From an uncultured Lachnospiraceae bacterium (GTDB lineage: Bacteria; Bacillota; Clostridia; Lachnospirales; Lachnospiraceae), in the NCBI GenBank assembly GCA_900316665.1, contig ONDV01000019.1:1-64000 (forward strand): 64,000 nt of DNA. Reading direction: 5' to 3'. Made by a program: the position numbers and the translations under genes. The notes under the pieces were generated by a model, which was given only the letters and a program-made list of their open reading frames with translations, ran no database searches and had not been told where the DNA came from. The stretch's first letter is position 1; every line of letters starts with the position of its first letter. Shown here one piece after another: positions 55,601 to 64,000 of this stretch.

Positions 55601-55906
55601 ATGCTTAAAGTATATGGAAGTGATATGTGCCCTGACTGCAGAGCATGTAAGGAGGAATTTGATAAATACGGAGTGGAGTATGAATTCGTAGATATCAATG
55701 CAAGCATTGCCAATCTGAAGAAATTCCTGATTTACAGAGACACCAGCCCTGTATTTGACCATCTGAAGGCAGTGCACGACATAGGCATACCGGCATGTGT
55801 AGAGGATGACGGCACGGTCTTTACAGACTGGGAAGCTTATCTGAAAGAAAAAGGATTTGAGGCAAAGCGCGGCATGTCATGCAGCCTGAATGGAAAGGGC
55901 TGCTGA
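55601..55906 (+). CDS. Glutaredoxin-like small thiol protein
   Basis: A 101-residue thioredoxin-fold protein with the redox pair CPDC near residue 9 (YGSDMCPDCRACKEEF), an added cysteine two residues on, and a Cys-containing end (MSCSLNGKGC). Family members are annotated as glutaredoxin-related; the electron donor is unknown. I use the ATG at 55601, eight bases after AAGAGG, not the GTG at 55592 that is part of the SD. Its 3' end nearly touches the convergent cation transporter. Confidence 0.8.
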   Translation: MLKVYGSDMCPDCRACKEEFDKYGVEYEFVDINASIANLKKFLIYRDTSPVFDHLKAVHDIGIPACVEDDGTVFTDWEAYLKEKGFEAKRGMSCSLNGKGC

Positions 55907-55911
55907 CCATG

Positions 55912-57024
55912 TCAGTCTGAGATATCCGAATCCAGCTGAATAGAGACTGTTTTTCCGGGGAAAAGCTCCCCGGCTTTTTTATTTATTTCTTTATACAAAG
56001 ATCTCCTGTCAGGGGCATTATAGCTTATTATGATATCGAAGTTGATGGCATCGTGTTCCCTGTCCATATAGAAGCCGTGCATCTCAAGGACATCCGGATA
56101 GTTTTCCAGAAGATTTCTGACTTTATGCTCAGCCTTTGTGGCTTCAGTGTCGCCGGTATTCATTGAATAAACAGAGATTCCCGTCAGTATCACATGATGT
56201 TTCTTAAAGACTCTCATTGCCACTTCGCGCTCGACTTTATCAAGTTCTTTTACAGTCATGGTGTCGGGCACCTCTATATGGACAGAACCTATCTGTCTGG
56301 CGACACCATAGTTATTGACTATGAGGTCATATGCTCCGATCACTCCGTCTGTCTCATTTATGGTAGTCCTGATTGCCTTTGAAAATTCGGGATCAATTCT
56401 CTGTCCGATGATTTCGCTTATTATATCGCGGAGCATCTCAAGACCTGATTTTAATATAAGAACCGAAATCAGGGCGCCAAGCCAGGCTTCGAGACTTATT
56501 TTTGTGAAAATGAAAATAAGGGCAGCAGCAAGAGTGGCGACTGAGATGATCGCGTCATGTTCGGCATCACTTCCTGATGCTATAAGTGGAGTCGATTTTA
56601 CTTCTTTTCCTTTTTTGATTACATACAGACCGAGAGCCATCTTTACAAGAACAGCCACGGCGATTATCACCAGTGATATCAAAGTGTAGTTCGGCCTTGC
56701 GGGATGTATTATTTTTTTTACGGATTCTATAAGCGATGTCACGCCGGCGTAGAGAATAATTATCGATATGGTCAGGGCGCTTAGTGATTCTATTCTGCCG
56801 TAGCCCAGAGGATGTTTTTTATCAGGCTCCTTGCCGGACAGCCATGTGCCCAGGATAGTTATTATGGATGACATTGCGTCGCTCAAGTTATTGACTGCGT
56901 CCATAACTATAGCGACTGAGCCGGATATCAAACCAATAAAAGCCTTGAAGGCCGCCAGAGCTGCATTTACTATTATGCCTATTATACTTGTCTTTATAAT
57001 TGTCTTATCTCTGTTTTGTTCCAT
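55912..57024 (-). CDS. Cation diffusion facilitator family transporter
   Basis: A 370-residue CDF protein with about six membrane helices in the first 210 residues and a cytoplasmic C-terminal domain. The first metal-binding motif region is IVMDAVNNLSDAMSSI (residues 34-49, NxxD type), the second is DAEHDAIISVATLAAAL (HxxxI/D type, near 152). Some members export zinc, iron or manganese; metal is not certain. A good SD (AAGGAAGG) is about 7 bases upstream. The sequence coding for GELFPGK near its end doubles as a terminator for the opposite strand. Confidence 0.88.
   Translation of the reverse strand: MEQNRDKTIIKTSIIGIIVNAALAAFKAFIGLISGSVAIVMDAVNNLSDAMSSIITILGTWLSGKEPDKKHPLGYGRIESLSALTISIIILYAGVTSLIESVKKIIHPARPNYTLISLVIIAVAVLVKMALGLYVIKKGKEVKSTPLIASGSDAEHDAIISVATLAAALIFIFTKISLEAWLGALISVLILKSGLEMLRDIISEIIGQRIDPEFSKAIRTTINETDGVIGAYDLIVNNYGVARQIGSVHIEVPDTMTVKELDKVEREVAMRVFKKHHVILTGISVYSMNTGDTEATKAEHKVRNLLENYPDVLEMHGFYMDREHDAINFDIIISYNAPDRRSLYKEINKKAGELFPGKTVSIQLDSDISD
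55955..55980 (+). terminator. Terminator for the glutaredoxin-like transcript, inside the opposing CDF gene
   Basis: CCGGGGA / TCCCCGG stem with a five-base loop followed by CTTTTTT on the + strand. It lies 49 bases past the glutaredoxin-like stop and within codons for the C-terminal region of the CDF protein. Confidence 0.75.
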
Positions 57025-57080
57025 TGAGAATCCCTTCCTTATCTTTGATGATTTAATCAGCAGTGTGTGATTTCACTGTA

Positions 57081-57109
57081 TTTATGATTATTTATTTCAC
57101 GTTTGTCAA
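57081..57109 (-). promoter_or_regulatory. Promoter of the cation transporter gene
   Basis: Read on the minus strand: perfect TTGACA (57109-57104), 17 bases, CATAAA (57086-57081). About 50 bases before the ATG at 57024. Confidence 0.55.
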
Positions 57110-57155
57110 ATCAAAGCGACTGATTGCAGGAGTGAAGACTGCACATGACCTTAAA

Positions 57156-57184
57156 TGAATGTCAAAAGGTATTTTTGACATTCA
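57156..57184. other. Perfect 12-bp hairpin with GGTAT loop
   Basis: TGAATGTCAAAA (57156-57167) and TTTTGACATTCA (57173-57184) around GGTAT. It lies in the divergent space between the CDF gene and prfC and resembles the hairpin at 54157-54184. It could be an operator or an RNA structure; nothing decides. Confidence 0.55.
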
Positions 57185-57268
57185 CATTATTTTATAGTAA
57201 TTATTCATGGGTTTCAATCGAAAGAAAATTTTCAATATGGTAGACGGGAATCTTATGGACCATGAAAA

Positions 57269-57298
57269 TTGACATTCCATATAATCTTGAAATATAAT
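57269..57298 (+). promoter_or_regulatory. Promoter of prfC
   Basis: Perfect TTGACA (57269-57274), 18 bases, perfect TATAAT (57293-57298). Expected start near 57305, so the reading frame upstream of that point cannot be translated. The remaining bases of 57025-57340 hold the CDF promoter and the hairpin at 57156. Confidence 0.8.
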
Positions 57299-57340
57299 AT
57301 TAAGGTTTCGAGAAAAATTATTATGTTTCTGGAGGAAGCA

Positions 57341-58933
57341 GTGTCAGATTTAGAAAAAGAGATAGAGAGACGAAGAACATTTGCCATCATTTCACACCCG
57401 GACGCCGGCAAGACCACACTGACGGAGAAGTTCCTTCTTTACGGAGGTCAGATCAATCAGGCCGGTTCGGTAAAGGGCAAGGCAACTGCGCGTCATGCAG
57501 TGTCGGACTGGATGGAGATAGAGAAACAGCGTGGAATATCAGTGACATCATCCGTTCTGCAGTTTGAATATAAGGGCATGTGCATTAATCTCCTCGATAC
57601 ACCGGGACATCAGGATTTCTCCGAGGATACATACAGGACGCTGATGGCTGCTGATTCCGCCGTGATGGTTATTGATGGAGCAAAGGGCGTGGAGCCGCAG
57701 ACCAGGAAACTGTTTAAGGTATGTGTCATGCGGCATATCCCTATTTTTACTTTTATAAATAAGATGGATCGTGATGCCCTGAGTCCTTTCGATTTGATGG
57801 ACGATATTGAGAAAAATCTGGGAATAGATACCTGTCCTGTAAACTGGCCCATAGGATCCGGCAAGGATTTCCGCGGAGTATATGACAGAACCGAGAAGAA
57901 GGTCCATCTCTATTCGGACACCATGAAGGGAACCAGAGAAGGTCGCGAAGAGGATATAAGTATTGACGACCCGTCTCTGCCGGGAATCATAGGTGACAAA
58001 AACTATGAGGAGCTGATGGAGGTGTCGGAGATGCTTGACGAGACTGTGGTTCCCCTTGACCAGAATCTTATTAATAAAGGTGAAGAGACACCTATGTTTT
58101 TCGGGTCGGCACTTACTAATTTTGGCGTGGAGACATTCCTCAATCATTTTCTGGAAATGACCGCGCCGCCGATGCCGAGGATGTCGGATAAGGGAGAGAT
58201 AGATCCGTTTTCATCCGATTTCTCCGGATTTATCTTTAAGATCCAGGCAAATATGAATAAAAACCACCGTGACAGAGTCGCTTTCATGAGAATATGCTCC
58301 GGCCGCTTTACAGCAGGCATGGATGCTTATCATGTTCAGGGCAGGAAGACTGTCAGACTTTCCCAGCCGCAGCAGATGATGGCGGAAGAGAGAAAAATGA
58401 TAAAGGAGGCCTATGCCGGAGACATAATCGGTCTTTTCGACCCCGGTGTCTATTCTATAGGAGACACGCTGACAAATGCAAAGGAACATTTTGCCTTTGA
58501 GGGTATACCGACTTTCGCGCCCGAACATTTCGCCAGATGCCGCTTGTCTGATTCCATGAAGAGAAAGCAGTATGTAAAGGGCATTACCCAGATCGCTCAG
58601 GAAGGAGCGATCCAGATGTTCCAGGAATACCAGGGCAATATGGAAGAAATCATTGTAGGAGTAGTCGGAGTGCTTCAGTTCGATGTGCTGAAGTTCAGAC
58701 TGAAGAGCGAATATAATGTTGAGATAACTCTTGAAAATCTGCCTTATGAATACATAAGATGGATAAAGAATCCGGAAAGTATTGATATAAGAGAAATAAA
58801 CGGCACATCAGATATGAAGAAAGTTACGGACATGAAGGGGCGGCCGCTTCTTTTATGGGTAAATGAGTGGTCGATCCAGATGACACTTGATAGGAATAAA
58901 GGTCTTGAACTTGAGGAATTCAGCAGAAACTGA
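57341..58933 (+). CDS. prfC: Peptide chain release factor 3
   Basis: A 530-residue translational GTPase that recycles RF1/RF2 after termination. G domain: SHPDAGKTT (about residues 18-26), DTPGHQDFSEDTYR near 89, NKMDRD near 143. The length equals E. coli RF3. I choose the GTG at 57341 with GGAGG five bases upstream; an in-frame ATG at 57323 is possible but has no ribosome site, and starts further upstream precede the transcript start. Confidence 0.94.
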   Translation: MSDLEKEIERRRTFAIISHPDAGKTTLTEKFLLYGGQINQAGSVKGKATARHAVSDWMEIEKQRGISVTSSVLQFEYKGMCINLLDTPGHQDFSEDTYRTLMAADSAVMVIDGAKGVEPQTRKLFKVCVMRHIPIFTFINKMDRDALSPFDLMDDIEKNLGIDTCPVNWPIGSGKDFRGVYDRTEKKVHLYSDTMKGTREGREEDISIDDPSLPGIIGDKNYEELMEVSEMLDETVVPLDQNLINKGEETPMFFGSALTNFGVETFLNHFLEMTAPPMPRMSDKGEIDPFSSDFSGFIFKIQANMNKNHRDRVAFMRICSGRFTAGMDAYHVQGRKTVRLSQPQQMMAEERKMIKEAYAGDIIGLFDPGVYSIGDTLTNAKEHFAFEGIPTFAPEHFARCRLSDSMKRKQYVKGITQIAQEGAIQMFQEYQGNMEEIIVGVVGVLQFDVLKFRLKSEYNVEITLENLPYEYIRWIKNPESIDIREINGTSDMKKVTDMKGRPLLLWVNEWSIQMTLDRNKGLELEEFSRN

Positions 58934-59007
58934 TAAGGATCTTTAATAAATTATTTTGAAATAATTTATATTTTTTTAATTGATATACCTTCGGTTAATG
59001 CTACACT

Positions 59008-59040
59008 AAAGAGCAGCTGCAGAATATGCGGCTGCTCTTT
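59008..59040 (+). terminator. Hairpin between prfC and recA
   Basis: AAAGAGCAGC (59008-59017) pairs with GCTGCTCTTT (59031-59040). The T-run is only three bases, so it is a weak terminator. A possible promoter (TTGATA 58980-58985, 16 bases, TACACT 59002-59007) would start transcription within it. Confidence 0.5.
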
Positions 59041-59073
59041 CCGTAAAAAATGACATTACGCATGGACATTTTC

Positions 59074-59102
59074 TTGACTTTTGATGTCATGTATTGTAGC
59101 AT
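59074..59102 (+). promoter_or_regulatory. recA promoter
   Basis: TTGACT (59074-59079), exactly 17 bases, TAGCAT (59097-59102). Expected start near 59109, at the edge of the LexA box. Confidence 0.65.
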
Positions 59103-59110
59103 TATCATAT

Positions 59111-59124
59111 CGAACAAATATTCG
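59111..59124 (+). promoter_or_regulatory. LexA (SOS) box of recA
   Basis: CGAACAAATATTCG, one base from the Firmicutes consensus CGAAC-N4-GTTCG, lying right at the predicted recA transcript start where LexA would block RNA polymerase. Confidence 0.8.
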
Positions 59125-59145
59125 CAGAACAGGAGAAGTGATAAG

Positions 59146-60198
59146 ATGGCAAAAGATGATCGTTTGAAGGCTCTGGATGCGGCGATTGCTCAGATTGAAA
59201 AGCAGTATGGCCGTGGTTCTATAATGAAACTGGGTGATAACAGCTCTCATATGCAGGTGGAGACGGTTCCTACAGGCTCCATAAGTCTTGATATAGCGCT
59301 CGGACAGGGCGGACTTCCCAAGGGAAGGATCGTGGAGATATACGGACCCGAGTCTTCAGGAAAGACTACTCTGGCTCTTCATTGTGTAGCAGAGGTTCAG
59401 AAGAGAGGAGGCATAGCCGGTTTTGTTGATGCCGAGCATGCCCTTGATCCTGTATACGCCAGGAACATCGGAGTTGATATAGACAACCTCTATATTTCAC
59501 AGCCGGACAGCGGTGAACAGGCTCTTGAGATCTGCGAGACAATGGTAAGGTCCGGAGCTGTTGATATTATAGTCGTGGACTCTGTGGCGGCTCTCGTACC
59601 AAAGGCCGAGATCGACGGAGATATGGGGGATTCACATGTAGGACTTCAGGCTCGCCTCATGTCACAGGCCCTCAGGAAACTTACGGGAGTAGTTGCCAAG
59701 ACAAAGTGTATTGTTATCTTTATTAATCAGCTGCGTGAAAAAGTCGGAGTTATGTTTGGTAATCCTGAGACAACCACAGGCGGCAGAGCACTTAAATTCT
59801 ATTCCTCAGTCAGACTCGATGTAAGACGTGTCGAATCAATAAAGCAGGGCGGTGATGTGATTGGTAATCACACCAGAGTAAAGGTGGTAAAGAACAAGAT
59901 CGCTCCTCCTTTCAAGACTGCTGAATTTGATATAATGTTCGGCACCGGCATATCAAAGGAGGGAGATATCCTTGATATTGCGACAAATCTTGATATTGTG
60001 AACAAGTCCGGCGCCTGGTATGCCTACAATGGAGAGAAGATAGGTCAGGGACGTGAGAATGCCAAGGAATATCTGCGTAATAATCCTTCTGTCTGCTCTG
60101 ATATAGAGGGAAAAGTAAGAGCTCACTACGGTATGGACGGGGAAGCTGAAGGAGGAGAGGCTCCGGCAGCTGATTCAGAAAAACCAGCTGATGAATAA
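59146..60198 (+). CDS. recA: Recombinase RecA
   Basis: A 350-residue recombinase for homologous repair and LexA cleavage. Walker [10 protein letters not shown] at residues 67-75, [10 protein letters not shown] near 94, [20 protein letters not shown] near 141, [11 protein letters not shown] near 200. The C-terminal tail is acidic. The ATG at 59146 (MAKDDR) follows AGGAG; earlier in-frame ATGs lie in the promoter. The end overlaps recX by eight bases. Confidence 0.98.
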   Translation: MAKDDRLKALDAAIAQIEKQYGRGSIMKLGDNSSHMQVETVPTGSISLDIALGQGGLPKGRIVEIYGPESSGKTTLALHCVAEVQKRGGIAGFVDAEHALDPVYARNIGVDIDNLYISQPDSGEQALEICETMVRSGAVDIIVVDSVAALVPKAEIDGDMGDSHVGLQARLMSQALRKLTGVVAKTKCIVIFINQLREKVGVMFGNPETTTGGRALKFYSSVRLDVRRVESIKQGGDVIGNHTRVKVVKNKIAPPFKTAEFDIMFGTGISKEGDILDIATNLDIVNKSGAWYAYNGEKIGQGRENAKEYLRNNPSVCSDIEGKVRAHYGMDGEAEGGEAPAADSEKPADE

Positions 60199-60832
60199 GC
60201 AGATTCTGTCGATATCGCAGCTACCACGCAGAAAGCGGTTTGTAATAGAACTTGATGACGGAACTTCCTTTATGTTGTCCGGACGGGATCTGTCCGGATT
60301 AAAGCTGACTGAAGGGACTCCGTTTGGCGATGATGAATATGCGGATGTTTTGGAAATTATGATTCCAAAGGCCAGAGAGAAGATCATCAGTCTTCTGACA
60401 AGGTCGGATCGTTCGGAGAATGAACTGAGAAACGCTCTTTCAAGAGAAGGGTATCTGTCTGAGGCCGTGGATTCTGCCATTGCATACGCTAAGTCATATG
60501 ATTATATTGATGACAGACGCCTTACAGATAATTATATTCTTCTTCATCAGCACGACAGATCTAAAAAGCGAATAATCTCTGATCTTCTGAAAAAGCAGAT
60601 CAGGGAAGATATAATTGAGGCTGAGCTTGAGAAAATATATGAAGCAGATCCGGTGGAAGAGGTAAAAAAACTGCTCGAAAAAAAGCAATATGATTTTTCA
60701 TCAGATGATTATAATGCCATTATAAAGGAAAAGGCCAAGGCATACAGATTTCTCCTTTCGAGAGGCTATGATTATACTGATATAGCAGAGGCAATATCGG
60801 CATGGCAAAAATCCGGGAATCGCGATAATTAA
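60191..60832 (+). CDS. recX: Regulatory protein RecX
   Basis: A 213-residue helical-repeat protein that modulates RecA filaments. Segments [29 protein letters not shown] and [13 protein letters not shown] are typical of RecX three-helix repeats. It starts within the recA stop region, so it is co-expressed and under the same SOS control. Confidence 0.93.
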   Translation: MNKQILSISQLPRRKRFVIELDDGTSFMLSGRDLSGLKLTEGTPFGDDEYADVLEIMIPKAREKIISLLTRSDRSENELRNALSREGYLSEAVDSAIAYAKSYDYIDDRRLTDNYILLHQHDRSKKRIISDLLKKQIREDIIEAELEKIYEADPVEEVKKLLEKKQYDFSSDDYNAIIKEKAKAYRFLLSRGYDYTDIAEAISAWQKSGNRDN

Positions 60833-60910
60833 CAGATCATATAAAATTTTGGTACAATTCAATTTCTTTGTTGATCGCATATAATTTACCTTGCCAAGTT
60901 TCACATATGA

Positions 60911-60939
60911 TTGACTTTGACTCTCTAAACAGTTAATAT
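60911..60939 (+). promoter_or_regulatory. Promoter of rny
   Basis: TTGACT (60911-60916), exactly 17 bases, TAATAT (60934-60939). Start near 60946, leader of about 80 bases. A second TATAAT at 60880-60885 lacks a -35 box. Confidence 0.65.
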
Positions 60940-61025
60940 TTATATGTTGTAAGTTTGATAAATCGAATTGACGGTTTTCAATATTTCAAAGAGAACATGG
61001 ACAACTGAATAGAGGAGGTGCTCCT

Positions 61026-62573
61026 GTGCTTGCTGTTATTATCGCAGTAATTGTAACATTTGTAGTCTGTGTACCTGTGACCCTCGCTATCTCAAACGCA
61101 AATCATAAAAAGCAGAATGAGAAGAAGATAGGCGGGGCGGAAGAACAGGCAAGGCAGATAATTGATGATGCTGTCAAGAATGCTGAAGCGAAAAAGCGCG
61201 AGGCAATGTTGGAAGCTAAGGAAGAAAATCTGAAGCTGAAAAACGAGCTTGACAAGGAGATCGCGGACAGAAGAGCTGAAGTCTCGAAGAACGAGAATAG
61301 GATTCTTCAGAAAGAGGAAAATCTCGATCGGAAGATCGAGGCAGCTGAAAGACGCGAGGCTAATTTTCACCGTAAGGAAGATGAGCTAAGGAAGAAAGAA
61401 GATGAGCTCGAGAAGATAAGCCAAAAGAGAGCGCAGGAACTCGAGAGAATATCAGGTTTGACTACTGACGAAGCAAAGAAGATGCTTCTGGACACAGTCA
61501 GGGAAGACGTGCAGCTGGATGCTGCAAAACTTGTGAAGGAGACGCTGGCTCAGGCCAGAGAGGATGCCGACAAGCAAGCCAAGGACATTCTGGTGACAGC
61601 TATCCAGAAATGTTCGGCGGATCATGTGGCAGAGGCGACAATTAGCGTTGTACAGCTGCCGAATGATGAGATGAAGGGCAGAATAATCGGCAGAGAGGGA
61701 CGTAATATCCGTACTCTGGAAACTCTTACGGGCGTAGAACTTATAGTTGATGATACTCCTGAAGCTGTTGTATTATCTTCATTCGATCCTGTCAGGAGAG
61801 AGGTTGCGAGAATTGCTCTTGAAAAGCTGATCGTGGATGGTCGTATCCATCCGGCCAGGATCGAGGAAATGGTGAATCAGGCCAAGAAAGAAGTCGATAC
61901 CACCATCAAGGAAGCCGGCGAGGAAGCAGCTCTTGAAGTCGGCGTTCACGGTCTGAATCCGGAGCTTATTCGTCTCTTGGGCAGAATGAAATTCCGTACC
62001 AGCTATGGTCAGAACGGTCTCAAGCATTCAATAGAGGTTGCTGAGCTCTGCGGACTGATGGCTGCTGAAGTAGGAGTTGACGTTCGTATGGCAAAACGCG
62101 CCGGACTTCTTCATGATATCGGCAAGTCTGTAGACAGGGAACGTGAAGGCTCGCATGTACAGATCGGTGTGGAGATCGCTAAGAAATACAAGGAAGATCC
62201 TATAGTTATCAATGCCATAGCTTCACATCATGGTGATACCGAACCTCAGTCTCTTATAGCTTGTCTTGTGCAGGCTGCTGATACAATAAGCGCTGCCAGA
62301 CCCGGAGCGAGAAGAGAGACTATGGAGGCATATACTCAGAGACTTACTCAGCTGGAAGAGATTACCAATTCCTTCCCCGGTGTTGACAAGTCGTTTGCCA
62401 TTCAGGCCGGCAGAGAGGTACGCGTGATGGTGCTGCCTGATAAAGTTAATGATGACCAGATGGTAGTTCTGGCTCATGATATTTCTAAGAAGATCGAAAA
62501 TGAAATGAAATATCCCGGTCAGATAAAAGTGAGTGTTATTCGTGAATCTCGAGTTACTGATTACGCTAAATAA
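61026..62573 (+). CDS. rny: Ribonuclease Y
   Basis: A 515-residue membrane-anchored endoribonuclease that initiates mRNA decay in Firmicutes. N-terminal helix (residues 2-22), a long charged coiled coil (about 30-190), KH domain with [12 protein letters not shown] near residue 218, and HD domain with LLHDIGKS (His363-Asp364). The start is GTG at 61026, seven bases after GGAGGT. A strong terminator follows. Confidence 0.97.
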   Translation: MLAVIIAVIVTFVVCVPVTLAISNANHKKQNEKKIGGAEEQARQIIDDAVKNAEAKKREAMLEAKEENLKLKNELDKEIADRRAEVSKNENRILQKEENLDRKIEAAERREANFHRKEDELRKKEDELEKISQKRAQELERISGLTTDEAKKMLLDTVREDVQLDAAKLVKETLAQAREDADKQAKDILVTAIQKCSADHVAEATISVVQLPNDEMKGRIIGREGRNIRTLETLTGVELIVDDTPEAVVLSSFDPVRREVARIALEKLIVDGRIHPARIEEMVNQAKKEVDTTIKEAGEEAALEVGVHGLNPELIRLLGRMKFRTSYGQNGLKHSIEVAELCGLMAAEVGVDVRMAKRAGLLHDIGKSVDREREGSHVQIGVEIAKKYKEDPIVINAIASHHGDTEPQSLIACLVQAADTISAARPGARRETMEAYTQRLTQLEEITNSFPGVDKSFAIQAGREVRVMVLPDKVNDDQMVVLAHDISKKIENEMKYPGQIKVSVIRESRVTDYAK

Positions 62574-62582
62574 ACTCCAGAT

Positions 62583-62619
62583 TGGACAGCCGGTCATATG
62601 ACCGGCTGTCCATTTTTTT
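62583..62619 (+). terminator. Intrinsic terminator after rny
   Basis: A perfect palindrome starting TGGACAGCCGGTCAT and its inverse, followed by seven T. Confidence 0.95.
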
Positions 62620-62637
62620 CATAAAGAAAGGACAGAT

Positions 62638-63222
62638 ATGACAGAAGAAGAGAGACAAAAGGAAATGAACCTGCCTGATGACATCCGCCATGCTGTGCGT
62701 GAGGACAGAAAACTTGTATATAAGGGATCTATTTTGGACGTGTATTCTGATTCCATGCTTCTTACGGATGGCGGCCGCGAGAAATGGGATTTTGTATCTC
62801 ATAGAAAGGGCGCCGCTGCCGTGCTTGCAGTCAGGGAAGACGGACAGATAGTGATGGTCAGACAGTACCGGCCGGCTTTGAACCGATGGACTCTGGAGAT
62901 TCCGGCAGGTGCGAGGGATTCGGTAAACGAGGATACGAAAATTACTGCCATGAGAGAATTGAGGGAAGAGACCGGATATATTTGTAAGTCTGTAAAACCT
63001 CTGCTACAATTAAAATCAACAGTTGCTTTCTGCGATGAATTCATTGATGTATATCTTGCTGACGGACTAAGAGAAAGACAGGAGCAGATCCTGGATGAAG
63101 CGGAAAATATTTTTATCGAGAATTGGGATCTGGATGCGCTTATTGACAAGATCAGGCGCGGAGCGATCCAGGATTCAAAGACGGTTGCTGCTGTGCTTGC
63201 GTATGCACTGGCAAGGAGGTAA
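62638..63222 (+). CDS. Nudix hydrolase, ADP-ribose pyrophosphatase type
   Basis: A 194-residue Nudix protein similar to ADP-ribose pyrophosphatases (N-terminal strand region, VVMVRQYRPALNRWTLEIPAG). The Nudix box is ARELREETG-like: MRELREETGY, with the E-x7-REL-x-EE-xG part intact, but the first spacing is GX6E instead of GX5E (PAGARDSVNE), a one-residue insertion. Likely substrate is ADP-ribose or a related sugar nucleotide. The start at 62638 follows AAAGGA; the next gene begins four bases after the stop. Confidence 0.88.
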   Translation: MTEEERQKEMNLPDDIRHAVREDRKLVYKGSILDVYSDSMLLTDGGREKWDFVSHRKGAAAVLAVREDGQIVMVRQYRPALNRWTLEIPAGARDSVNEDTKITAMRELREETGYICKSVKPLLQLKSTVAFCDEFIDVYLADGLRERQEQILDEAENIFIENWDLDALIDKIRRGAIQDSKTVAAVLAYALARR

Positions 63223-63225
63223 GAA

Positions 63226-63999
63226 TTGAGCGTATATCTTATTGATTACGAAAATGTGAATTATAACGGACTGGACGGAATAGAGACTCTCGGTCCTGAT
63301 GATGAGGTGGCTTTGTTCTACAGCAGCAAGGCATCATCGATTCCGCTTGAACTGACGATCAGGATTTCTCAGTCAAAAGCCTCTTTTTGTTATCTGAAGG
63401 TCAAGAAGACAGGAAAAAATTACCTCGATTTTCAGCTGTCTGCTCTTTCAGGTTACATAGTCGCCACAACAAGGCAGACGGAATTTGTAGTGATAAGCAA
63501 TGATACAGGTTTTGACTCTGTCCTTGATTTCTGGAACAATCAGGATTTCGTCGACAGAAAGTTGAGATTCAGACGACAGAGTAAAATAAAGCAACCTGAT
63601 AATAATAGCACTGAAAATGTAAAGCCGGAAAAGACCGCTGCAGAGAAAAATAATAAGCCTGACGACAAAAAGAAAGGTCAGCCGGCTAACGAAAAGACCG
63701 ACAGCAGCCGGATGTCAAAAGCGGATAATGCAAAATCCGACAAGACCTCAAAGAAGAAACCGGAGAAAAAGGCTGTCGGTAAGCTGCCGCAGGCGGTTAA
63801 GGAAGAAGTGCGTAAGGCGACAAAAAATATAGACCTTGCTCCCAGTGAATATCTGACCGTATATCGTCTGCTTAGAAAATCCATGGACAAGCAGGAGTAT
63901 TATACGAGTCTGGTAAGAGAATTAAATGACCAGGAAAAGGGATGCAAGGTCTATAAGGTGACTACGCGTATTTTTATTAATTTAAGGAAAGGCGAATGA
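63226..63999 (+). CDS. PIN/NYN-like domain protein
   Basis: A 257-residue protein. Residues 1-120 resemble a PIN/NYN nuclease fold, with acidic residues in LIDYENVN (Asp7), KNYLDFQLSAL and VISNDTGFDSVL. The middle (about 121-190) is Lys/Asp-rich and low in complexity, and the end is a small helical domain (APSEYLTVYRLLRKS). RNA cleavage is possible from the fold but not shown. The start is TTG at 63226 after AAGGAGGT. It is coupled to the Nudix gene and ends at the last bases of the window, so what follows is not visible. Confidence 0.75.
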   Translation: MSVYLIDYENVNYNGLDGIETLGPDDEVALFYSSKASSIPLELTIRISQSKASFCYLKVKKTGKNYLDFQLSALSGYIVATTRQTEFVVISNDTGFDSVLDFWNNQDFVDRKLRFRRQSKIKQPDNNSTENVKPEKTAAEKNNKPDDKKKGQPANEKTDSSRMSKADNAKSDKTSKKKPEKKAVGKLPQAVKEEVRKATKNIDLAPSEYLTVYRLLRKSMDKQEYYTSLVRELNDQEKGCKVYKVTTRIFINLRKGE

Positions 64000-64000
64000 A

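Overview
The window reads as a chromosomal segment of a low-to-mid GC Firmicute of class Clostridia, most likely family Lachnospiraceae. This rests on gene content: RNase Y, a DUF5688 protein, a GGGtGRT protein, MraZ-type dcw layout, a T-box in front of pheST, a Firmicutes-type SOS box at recA and strong Shine-Dalgarno sequences with several TTG/GTG starts. No species can be named from the sequence alone. Fifty-one of the 56 genes I call lie on the + strand, which suggests a leading-strand region. No rRNA, tRNA, CRISPR array, phage or transposase gene is visible.

Layout. 0-13.4 kb: a DUF1275 membrane protein, a DUF5688 protein, a small membrane protein-queH-argH operon, aspartate-semialdehyde dehydrogenase, topoisomerase III, a beta-helix protein, a NifU-like/GGGtGRT pair, and a fused nucleosidase-radical SAM (spore photoproduct lyase-like) gene coupled to a short-chain dehydrogenase. 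13.4-25.7 kb: AEC transporter (-), pckA, mscL with a zinc ribbon, a phosphopantetheinyl transferase, thiE-thiD, then the branched-chain and threonine genes ilvN, ilvC, leuC, leuD, thrC, interrupted by an AP2-domain protein (-). 25.7-29.3 kb: a small membrane protein (-), a CheY/CheX-like pair and citrate synthase (-). 29.4-35.4 kb: 6S RNA, a phenylalanine T-box, pheS-pheT, queA, lgt. 35.6-45.4 kb: a dcw cluster (mraZ, rsmH, ftsL, ftsI, mraY, murD, ftsW, ftsQ, ftsZ) without murE, murF, murG or ftsA. 45.4-53.3 kb: a beta-CASP RNase, polA, coaE, an unusually long FtsA-like ATPase and a WalJ-type hydrolase. 53.6-64 kb: UPF0237/UPF0210 pair, a glutaredoxin-like protein, a cation efflux protein (-), prfC, recA-recX, rny, a Nudix hydrolase and a PIN/NYN-like protein.

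The strongest unexplained signal is a family of non-coding, palindromic repeats at nine intergenic sites. One type is a roughly 220-375 bp element with inverted ends (core CTAAAACTTCCCAC), nearly palindromic along its whole length; it occurs whole, internally deleted, or as one half only. A second type is a 79-83 bp module that folds into nested hairpins and occurs singly, in tandem (three 83-bp copies; two 79-bp copies), and inserted inside the first type. They sit at transcription-unit borders, and one half-element supplies the stop codon of thrC. No gene in the window can mobilise them, so they look like non-autonomous (MITE/REP-like) elements.

Other points: a mraZ promoter followed by three 10-bp-phased GTG boxes (probable MraZ operator) amid four DnaA-box-like sites; a nucleosidase fused to a radical SAM enzyme; a CheY partnered with a protein joining an MshEN-like region to a CheX-like region; an FtsA-like protein with repeated C-terminal modules; and an intrinsic terminator encoded inside the coding sequence of the convergent cation transporter.
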